A DNA stretch of 31,931 nucleotides from positions 185,570 to 217,500 of the forward strand of contig MLAK01000582.1 in assembly GCA_001839685.1 (NCBI GenBank). The letters are read 5' to 3'. A model generated the notes under the pieces. That model had not been told where the DNA came from. It saw only the letters and a program-made list of their open reading frames with translations, and ran no database searches. Numbering within the stretch: position 1 is the first letter of the stretch; each line of letters opens with the position of its first letter. The translations under genes were made by a program, and so were the position numbers. Shown here in pieces: positions 25,638 to 31,931 of the stretch. Origin of the DNA: Tritrichomonas foetus. Its lineage: Eukaryota; Parabasalia; Tritrichomonadida; Tritrichomonadidae.

Positions 25638-28049
25638 ATGAGTTCTAAGGAATTAGCCAAAAAAGTAATTGCTATTGATACATCTGGGTCAACAAGCGGC
25701 GGCTCATTTTATTGGCATCATGTCAAAAATATTCTTAATGCCAATTATTCAGAAGGGGATTTAATCCTTTCTTGGAGCAACAAAATATATAATAAAACTT
25801 ATGAAGAAATGATGAATATTATATTATCGAAATGTGGACAATCTGCAACATATCCAGAAATTATATTAGAATATTTACATCAAACGAAAATATTTCCGGA
25901 TTTTAAAATTCCACATTTAATACTTATTACCGATGGTCTAGTATCTGTAGATCATGTAGATTTATGTGACCAATTGATAAAACAATATTCGTTTACCTTT
26001 GAAAATTTTACTGGCTACATAATTGGAGAGAAAAAGTATGCCAATATGTCTGTTACCTGTCCTTTTTCACGAAATTGTCCACATACAATTTATTTCTTTG
26101 ATCAAAATACAAAAGAAAAAGAAGAAATAATTTCTGTGTCATCACAAGATCTGAAAATAATTTCAGAAATCAAAAATATCAATAACATCACCCAATTTAA
26201 TATGGCATATGAAAGTTTGGATCGGGCTCTAACATCCAGATTATTAGGAACAAAAGGTGACGTTGAATTAAGAAAAGAAGTGTTAAAAATGAAAAATCGG
26301 ATTTTAGAATCGAAATCACAAAATAATGCTGAAGATGCCGAAGATGTTGATAACTTAACAAAAGCTTTAAAAGAAGATAACCTAGATCTGGCCCTCAAAA
26401 TAGGATCTACGTATTTTTCACAGGTAAATATTTCGTATGAACAAAAAATCAATGCTTTAATTCGAATGTGTGATGGTGGATTAAGACTTATATTTGATAA
26501 AGATGAAATAAAATGTTTCAAAATGCAAATTGCTGAAACTCCTGAAGAAAGACATGTTTTAGATATTGACTCTGCGCCGTTATATGATGGTAAATCTAAT
26601 TTTGTATGTCCAATCACCTATGAAAATGAATCAGATCCTGTAATCCTTATATTGGCACCAAAAAAGCCAATTCTATCGCTCCTGACTACTAAATTTGATA
26701 CTGAGTTTATAGTTGGTTGTCCATTAAATATTTTTCGACTTAATAATTTAATTGGTTCATTTATGTCATGCATTGATCATCCCATATCTTTGAAATCTAT
26801 GATTGAAGCTGAAAAATGTGGTTGTCCAATTACGAAATCTCCTTTAACTAGAAAACAAATTGTTGGTGGAATTCCATTAGGAAGCTCGGAAGAACATGTA
26901 TCTGCCGCTAATTGGACCTTATGTCAAATTTTATCAGGTGGGAAGATATTGGGTGATAATGATATGTGGTTTGCTGTCTTATGGATTTTAGTGAAGTTAG
27001 GAAAAATAAAATATTTAACAGATGTTGAACCTTTCATTCGTGAACAAATGATATTTAGACTCCAAAATCATTTTATTAAAGCATCATTAACAGAACTTTC
27101 AACTCTTCCATGTAGAAAACTTCCATTGGCAACAGCCTGCTGGTTTTGCTTATCGTCTCCCTTCTTTTCCCCAGCACCACCAAAAAAGCAAAATTTATTA
27201 AGGTATCACTTAGCTCATGCACAAGCACTAGTAATGCTTGTGGATATAGTTGGATACAAATTGCCAATTGGTCTACAAACAGCCTTATCAAGAACACGAC
27301 TTGTATCTACAATGCTTAGAATGAAAAAAGAAAATCCTAAAAAATTTGAAAATGAAATATTGTCTCTCTACCAAAAAACAGTGAATGTAAATGTCCAAGA
27401 AGACTCTTCTTTCAAAGAACATTTTGGAATTGGTTCTACTTTCTTGCCTCTTGATGGACATGCTGATTTAGAAACTGTGAATCAAACTTTATCAACATTT
27501 CCAAAAATATTTAGAGATTTATCTATTGAAGAAGTTGTATGGCTTAGTAAGTTTGTGGACTGTTCGAAATCATCAAGTGAACAAGATTTTCCACTTCTAG
27601 AAGATCCCCCATCACTTGACACATTAAGGAAAGGTGATTCATGGACAATTCTTGACCAGCAATATCAAAAGTTTGAACACATCAAAATCTGTCCAAAAAC
27701 AATGAGACCATATTTCACTTTAAATGGAAAGGATTGGAGACAACATTATACTGAAACATTCGGGAAAGATGCTCCCGTATTTGAAGGACTGGATCGCACT
27801 TATGGAATGTATGTCTTCTATAATAAAAAATTTCCGACACTCGATGAGTATTTGCTAGGATTATACCGAAAAGCAATGCATTTTTCGAAAACATTACCAT
27901 CAAAAATCGTTGATATCGCTAAATATCGTATGAAAGCATTTGAAGAAGCCAAAAAAGATTTAACTGTTAGTGAGTTTACAAAATTATTTATGGAATCAGC
28001 AGACTCATTTAAAAGAAGGAAGATGGAAACAAATTCTAATGAAGAGTAA
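25638..28049 (+). CDS. VWA-domain protein with Cys-Pro-Ile-Thr motifs, function unknown
   Basis: The 803-residue product starts at the Inr-supported ATG, which removes 32 residues from the longest open frame. Residues 8 to about 150 form a von Willebrand A fold. All three metal-site (MIDAS) elements are visible: DTSGS (14-18), Thr 71 and the Asp of LILITDG (99). Such cytosolic VWA domains hold partners together through a bound divalent ion. A Cys-rich region follows with two related motifs, CPITYE (324) and CGCPITKSPLTRK (394-406), separated by further Cys (GCPLN, MSCIDHP). This vaguely recalls RING/U-box folds, without a clear zinc-ligand pattern. The C-terminal half is globular with many aromatic residues and no known motif. 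There is no signal peptide or membrane segment. The stop is followed by A (TAAA). An enzyme or ubiquitin-ligase role is only speculation. Confidence 0.85.
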   Translation: MSSKELAKKVIAIDTSGSTSGGSFYWHHVKNILNANYSEGDLILSWSNKIYNKTYEEMMNIILSKCGQSATYPEIILEYLHQTKIFPDFKIPHLILITDGLVSVDHVDLCDQLIKQYSFTFENFTGYIIGEKKYANMSVTCPFSRNCPHTIYFFDQNTKEKEEIISVSSQDLKIISEIKNINNITQFNMAYESLDRALTSRLLGTKGDVELRKEVLKMKNRILESKSQNNAEDAEDVDNLTKALKEDNLDLALKIGSTYFSQVNISYEQKINALIRMCDGGLRLIFDKDEIKCFKMQIAETPEERHVLDIDSAPLYDGKSNFVCPITYENESDPVILILAPKKPILSLLTTKFDTEFIVGCPLNIFRLNNLIGSFMSCIDHPISLKSMIEAEKCGCPITKSPLTRKQIVGGIPLGSSEEHVSAANWTLCQILSGGKILGDNDMWFAVLWILVKLGKIKYLTDVEPFIREQMIFRLQNHFIKASLTELSTLPCRKLPLATACWFCLSSPFFSPAPPKKQNLLRYHLAHAQALVMLVDIVGYKLPIGLQTALSRTRLVSTMLRMKKENPKKFENEILSLYQKTVNVNVQEDSSFKEHFGIGSTFLPLDGHADLETVNQTLSTFPKIFRDLSIEEVVWLSKFVDCSKSSSEQDFPLLEDPPSLDTLRKGDSWTILDQQYQKFEHIKICPKTMRPYFTLNGKDWRQHYTETFGKDAPVFEGLDRTYGMYVFYNKKFPTLDEYLLGLYRKAMHFSKTLPSKIVDIAKYRMKAFEEAKKDLTVSEFTKLFMESADSFKRRKMETNSNEE

Positions 28050-28748
28050 AAAATATTTTATCCGATTTTGGTAAAAAAATTTTTCATTCTTTTCCAATTT
28101 ACACAGGTATCATTGTCACGGCAATCAATATGAATAGAATTCTAGAGTTATCATGACAATGATTTTAAAATCATATTTTCGATAGAAATTTAGTCATTTA
28201 AAAATATTTGCTTAATAATAAATATATTTCGGATTATTGGAATTTTTAATGAAATTCTCAGCTACAGTGTGATATATTTCAAAATGTTGTATATCCACTA
28301 ATTTATTTGTTTGATTAAAAAATATATCTAACCAAATATTAATCCGATCATGAATAGATGAAAATAGATTATTTTTATTTCTGGTGGAATCATTATTTTG
28401 ACGATTTATGTAATATAAAAAGCAGATAATTCACAACAAAAATGGCACAATCTTATATTTTGAATTTTATTAGCGGCACTTCTTACATTCCTGATAAATC
28501 TTTCCGAAAAGGTTTTAATATTATTTATACAATATAATTTATCAAAAATTTCCAAGACTTCTGCTTTAATTGAAAAAAGAAAAATCCATTATATCAACCT
28601 GTCTTATCTAATCAGTGACTATGACCAAACAGATGAAATAAAATCGATTGCGTTGAGTTATTCTCCGAAAACAAATACATTGGCAAAAATAGCGTGTCGA
28701 TTTTGACAGTTTTTTTTCACTGCTGCAGCCCCACTATTTTGAATCTTG
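28050..28748. other. Intergenic region with candidate initiators
   Basis: AT-rich spacer of about 700 bases without a gene. Near its end are TCACT (28717-28721) and CCACTATTTT (28731-28740), 30 and 16 nt before the next ATG counted from the presumed first base; either may be the initiator. Confidence 0.5.
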
Positions 28749-29771
28749 ATGAAGCGGGAATCACCTAAACTTCTCAATGTACTTAAAATAGAGTCTAATA
28801 TCACAAGAGTTCAAAGGTTTGATGATAATGTGGTTTTCTTATATGATCGATCAATATTAATATGTTCACCTTTTGATCTAACAAGAGATATGGGTGGCAT
28901 GTATCATGTTCGGTATGATCATAATGTCCCCGTTGTCTCAGTCTGTCCAGTCATTACAAAATGCAATTATACATCAAGCTTATTCGAAGGCCCAGGTGCT
29001 TTTGATGACTCATTAATACCTGAAACTGTTTGGCTTTTCGCTGATACTACCGATCAGATTTTTGTTTTTTCAACTCATTTAAATTGTCTGATCAAAACTT
29101 TCAATATTCCACACATCAATAATATTCAAGACATAATTGGACTCTCAGGCGATGGCAGATTTGTTGTCAAAACCTACACAAAGATATTTGTTTGTCAATT
29201 GAATCATCAAGATTGTATAATTGAATCAACCTATCCAACACAAGCTAATAATATTCAATCATATTTGGATGGTTTTTTAATGATGCGAAATGACAGGATT
29301 GAATTTGTAAAAGATGGGCAGATATCTTTATTTTTCAACCGAGAAATTATTCATAACTATTATGTCACAAAAGACAAAGTTATCGTTATCCAGAAATCTG
29401 GAGAAAATTCTATTGTTCATATTCTTCATGATAAAACAATTGGTATCGGTAAATGTATTGCAGTTGGTGTTTATGATGTTTGGGCTGCAGCTTTATGTAA
29501 AGGAAAAATTATTATACTTACAAATATTCAGGATAAGCAACAAAGTATCAAATTTCACATAGAACATACACCAGAAGCACTCAAAAATGTAAAGCACGTG
29601 ATTTTGGGACATAGTGAACGAAGAGATTCGTTTCTTATTCTCTTGGTCTTCCCAAATGAAATTGCCATGTATAGTGTTCCTGTATCTTTAATGAATCCAA
29701 ATGAAGAAGAGGAGGAAGAAGAAGAAGAGGAAGAGGAAGAAGAATGTCTTCCTTCTTCCATGTCGATTTGA
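28749..29771 (+). CDS. Probable beta-rich (propeller-like) protein with poly-Glu tail
   Basis: The 340-residue product starts at the ATG at 28749; the open frame includes one preceding TTG. Residues 1 to about 310 are rich in short hydrophobic strands alternating with turns (VVFLYDRSILICS, ETVWLFADTTDQIFVFS, KIIILTNIQDKQQ). This suggests a beta-propeller or related all-beta fold such as a divergent WD40-like scaffold. No canonical WD dipeptide series is seen. Fourteen consecutive Glu (29703-29744) and a short CLPSSMSI end follow. There is no catalytic motif, signal peptide or membrane segment. I do not recognise the family. Confidence 0.75.
   Translation: MKRESPKLLNVLKIESNITRVQRFDDNVVFLYDRSILICSPFDLTRDMGGMYHVRYDHNVPVVSVCPVITKCNYTSSLFEGPGAFDDSLIPETVWLFADTTDQIFVFSTHLNCLIKTFNIPHINNIQDIIGLSGDGRFVVKTYTKIFVCQLNHQDCIIESTYPTQANNIQSYLDGFLMMRNDRIEFVKDGQISLFFNREIIHNYYVTKDKVIVIQKSGENSIVHILHDKTIGIGKCIAVGVYDVWAAALCKGKIIILTNIQDKQQSIKFHIEHTPEALKNVKHVILGHSERRDSFLILLVFPNEIAMYSVPVSLMNPNEEEEEEEEEEEEEECLPSSMSI
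29703..29744 (+). repeat. GAA/GAG microsatellite coding for poly-Glu
   Basis: Fourteen GAA or GAG codons in a row near the 3' end of the beta-rich protein gene. The mix of both codons suggests it is not a very recent slippage product. The complementary strand reads as poly-Ser, which is an artefact. Confidence 0.9.
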
Positions 29772-30228
29772 TTGTTAATCATGTCACGCATTTTCATTTG
29801 CGATTGTATCTACCTGAAATAAATGTATTCCATCTATTATATGTAAATAAAGAATTATTATGTGTAATTTTCTGATATATTCTTCCTCATAAGCTCAAGA
29901 CTAGAATAGTTCATATTTAAAAGCATAAAAATAATATTTAATGCATAAATTAGTAAATACATGAATGAACATTGATTTTTACGGTTTTTACTCCGTTAGA
30001 AGAAAATAAAAGCAAAGGAACAAAGTTATATAAGTCTTCTTCTCTCCATATCGGTTAGGGTATTTTATTCTGAACACTAGAAATGCGGTAATTGAGAAGA
30101 AAGATACACAATCAAATTTCTATGCAAAGTTTTTCCTATCAATTTTCTGAGAAATTCAGATCAAAATCACATGGAAAAGGTTGAACGATAATGAAGTATA
30201 ATGAAACATTTCACTCACTTTCTCAACA
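29772..30228. other. Intergenic region upstream of the third Rab
   Basis: AT-rich spacer without a gene. AACGATA at 30184-30190 lies 27 bases before the Inr and may be a Myb recognition element. Confidence 0.5.
30215..30225 (+). promoter_or_regulatory. Putative initiator (Inr) of the third Rab gene
   Basis: TCACTTTCTCA nearly matches the extended trichomonad initiator TCAYTWYTCA, with one extra base. The presumed first base is the A at 30217, 12 nt before the ATG at 30229. It is one of the two best promoter matches in the window. Confidence 0.7.
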
Positions 30229-30816
30229 ATGATCAACAATTATGAAAATAGTACGTTTCGCATCGTGACAATGGGCGATGAATCAGTTGGGAAAACTTCA
30301 ATTATTCGACGAATTGTCGAAAAAAAATTTAATCAATATGAATCCAATACAATTGGTGCTGATTTTACTGAATGCACGCAATATGTAGATGGAAGAATGG
30401 TAGTTCTCCAAATATGGGATACAGCTGGCCAAGAAAAATTTAAATCAGTTTGTCCAATTTATTTTCGAAATACAGATGGTGCAGTGTTAGTCTTTTCACT
30501 TGTGAATACTGACTCTTTTAAGAATATATCAAGTTGGATAAAATATTTTATGAGTATTGAGACATCTGCAAGGATTTATTTAATTGCAAACAAATCAGAT
30601 TTGATTGACGATTATGAAGTAACAATAAAAGAAGCTACTGAATGGGCAGACATAAATAAATATCCAATATTTATAACATCAGCAAAAACTAATTCTGGTA
30701 TTAGTGAAGCAATTTCATTTATATGTAATGATCTCATGAGTCAAAATCATCATTCCATTAAAAAAACAGATACATCATTCATACTAAAAGAAGCTGAATC
30801 AGACAAGTGTTGTTAA
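30229..30816 (+). CDS. Rab GTPase, divergent (Rab5/Rab6-like features)
   Basis: The 195-residue product starts at the ATG 12 nt behind a strong Inr. The motifs are GDESVGKTS (P-loop), TIGADF (switch I), WDTAGQEKF (switch II), ANKSDL and ITSAK. The body is more divergent than the other two Rabs here, with CPIYFRNTDGAVLVFSL in place of the usual YYRGA/DA segment. The C-terminus ends in a plain CC prenylation pair. A membrane-traffic role is secure; the subfamily is not, and it may be a lineage-specific Rab. The stop runs into TAAA. Confidence 0.93.
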   Translation: MINNYENSTFRIVTMGDESVGKTSIIRRIVEKKFNQYESNTIGADFTECTQYVDGRMVVLQIWDTAGQEKFKSVCPIYFRNTDGAVLVFSLVNTDSFKNISSWIKYFMSIETSARIYLIANKSDLIDDYEVTIKEATEWADINKYPIFITSAKTNSGISEAISFICNDLMSQNHHSIKKTDTSFILKEAESDKCC

Positions 30817-30979
30817 ATAAAAATCTATCGAATTGCTAATTTAAATTATTATCTTTTCCTTAATGATGTAATTCAATGAAATTCAAAAATGAATTAATAA
30901 ACGTAACAAAGTGGATAACTATTTGAATAAATTTAGAGATGCATGATATGACATATAAACTTTTTCTGATTTTTTTACA

Positions 30980-31900
30980 ATGGAGGAACAAAAAATGGAT
31001 AAAACATCATTCTCTGGCTTAGTTGGGCACACTGCTGTCCAGTTAAATTGGACAGAAATGATAGTTCTCGGAAGCTTCTACTACAGTCTCGCTTTGCTAT
31101 GTTTTCTATTTCTCGCGTATGATATCGTTAATCGATTAAAGCCACAGATAAATAGCCCCAATATAAACATTTTATTTTGGGTTTCAATGATTATCTGGCT
31201 GATTTACCACGGCACAATCCGCGTAATCCCAATGAATTATTATTCACAGCAAATCTATTATTTGACAAACTTCGCACTCGATTCTTTCCTATTTGTTGCC
31301 CCAATCTCATTCGTCATGATAACAGTTCTCGAAATGCTCTTCCAATACCATTATCCAGGCCGATTCAAAAAAGTGATTATCAGGATTTTATATGTCATAT
31401 TTGTGATCATTTATGGCACTCTCGGCGTTTTCATCACTTTTGTCGAAGTTGACGAGGTCGGCCAAAAATATGATATAATGTATCTTTGGAACACCTGCAC
31501 GTCGATTTTGCTGCTCGTTTTCATTGTCATCCCAGCCATAGAGCTTCTGAGAGCAGTATCGTACCCAGTTGTCCAGCCGGAGGACGTCAAGTGCGTGAAG
31601 CTGTCAAAGCTTGGCCTGGTCTTGTTCTTCCTGATTTATCTGGGCGAAGCAATTTACAACATAACGGTTTTTTGGGGCATTAACGTCTGCAGAAACTGGA
31701 TTGTGGATCAGCTAAAGAAGCAGGGCGTTTCGTCACCAAACGTTCGAGCCTTTCATTTCGGCTATGATCTGATTTTTGATTTTGTTCCTTCTTTGATTGC
31801 AATTTTCTCGATTTACCAAATCAGGAAGCATGATCTGCAATTTGCCGATGATCCATTTTATGCACCTGACCAGAGCGAATCATCAACATCACACATTTAA
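30980..31900 (+). CDS. Seven-helix integral membrane protein, function unknown
   Basis: The 306-residue product starts at the first ATG; a second Met lies at residue 6. Seven hydrophobic helices can be placed at about 28-48, 64-85, 95-118, 132-155, 168-192, 208-233 and 262-284. The N-terminus is short and has no signal peptide. The C-terminal tail is polar and acidic (ADDPFYAPDQSESS). Charged residues alternate between loops in a pattern compatible with a receptor-like or THH1/TOM1-like seven-helix protein, but I see no diagnostic motif. The gene begins 163 bases after the Rab stop. GC content rises strongly toward the 3' end. The stop runs into TAAA, and AAAGGAGCC then occurs twice up to the window edge. 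Confidence 0.85.
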   Translation: MEEQKMDKTSFSGLVGHTAVQLNWTEMIVLGSFYYSLALLCFLFLAYDIVNRLKPQINSPNINILFWVSMIIWLIYHGTIRVIPMNYYSQQIYYLTNFALDSFLFVAPISFVMITVLEMLFQYHYPGRFKKVIIRILYVIFVIIYGTLGVFITFVEVDEVGQKYDIMYLWNTCTSILLLVFIVIPAIELLRAVSYPVVQPEDVKCVKLSKLGLVLFFLIYLGEAIYNITVFWGINVCRNWIVDQLKKQGVSSPNVRAFHFGYDLIFDFVPSLIAIFSIYQIRKHDLQFADDPFYAPDQSESSTSHI

Positions 31901-31931
31901 AGGAGCCATCAATGGAACATTCAAAGGAGCC

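Noticed and set aside
26102..26617. 171-codon minus-strand open frame within the VWA gene
   Set aside because: It is antisense to a well-supported protein, Ser/Ile-rich, and has no motif; it is a mirror of AT-rich coding sequence.
29555..29797. Minus-strand open frame with poly-Ser
   Set aside because: The Ser run is the complement of the GAA/GAG poly-Glu tract in the plus-strand gene.
1..31931. CRISPR arrays, rRNA, tRNA, transposase or viral genes
   Set aside because: No regular spacer-repeat pattern, no recognisable rRNA stretch, no clear tRNA B-box/acceptor arms by eye, and no integrase, polymerase or capsid motif in any frame. tRNA detection by eye is weak, so a small RNA gene could be missed.

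Overview
This looks like nuclear DNA of a trichomonad (Parabasalia, Trichomonas/Tritrichomonas type). The evidence is: AT-rich DNA with long intron-free reading frames; short gaps between genes; several start codons 11-21 nt downstream of a trichomonad-type initiator (Inr, TCA-Y-W); several stop codons that run into TAAA; and a gene repertoire of BspA-type leucine-rich repeats fused to a kinase, several Rab GTPases and a large VPS13. The genus is inferred from these traits, not from a database match. A run of Ns (12761-12803) shows this is a draft scaffold.

Layout. 1-2169: a 25-base poly-T tract, a cluster of small palindromes, and a gene for a charged coiled-coil protein (656-1588). 2170-11151: one giant gene for a VPS13-family bridge-type lipid transfer protein. 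11152-14394: about 3.2 kb without a recognisable gene, including the N gap. 14395-15570: a Ser/Thr kinase gene with an Asn/Ser-rich insert. 16026-18908: two Rab genes on the minus strand, with a decayed plus-strand gene (17207-17922) between them. 19301-21745 (minus): an LRR_5 / heptad-repeat / coiled-coil / TKL-like kinase fusion. 22157-31900 (plus): six genes in a row. They encode a disordered protein with a Cys-rich C-terminal membrane segment, a BRCT protein, a von Willebrand A (VWA) protein, a probable beta-rich protein with a poly-Glu tail, a third Rab, and a seven-helix membrane protein.

How the genes fit together. VPS13 and the three Rabs belong to membrane traffic and organelle contact; the two kinases, one with an LRR front end, look like signalling proteins. 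Nothing indicates operons, and each gene probably has its own promoter. The window reads as ordinary core chromosome with one dying gene, not a transferred island. The least explained items are the VWA/Cys-motif protein, the LRR-kinase fusion, the disordered Cys-rich membrane protein and the seven-helix protein.

Several starts were moved from the longest open frame to an ATG supported by an Inr, by composition, or because the longer frame began at TTG.
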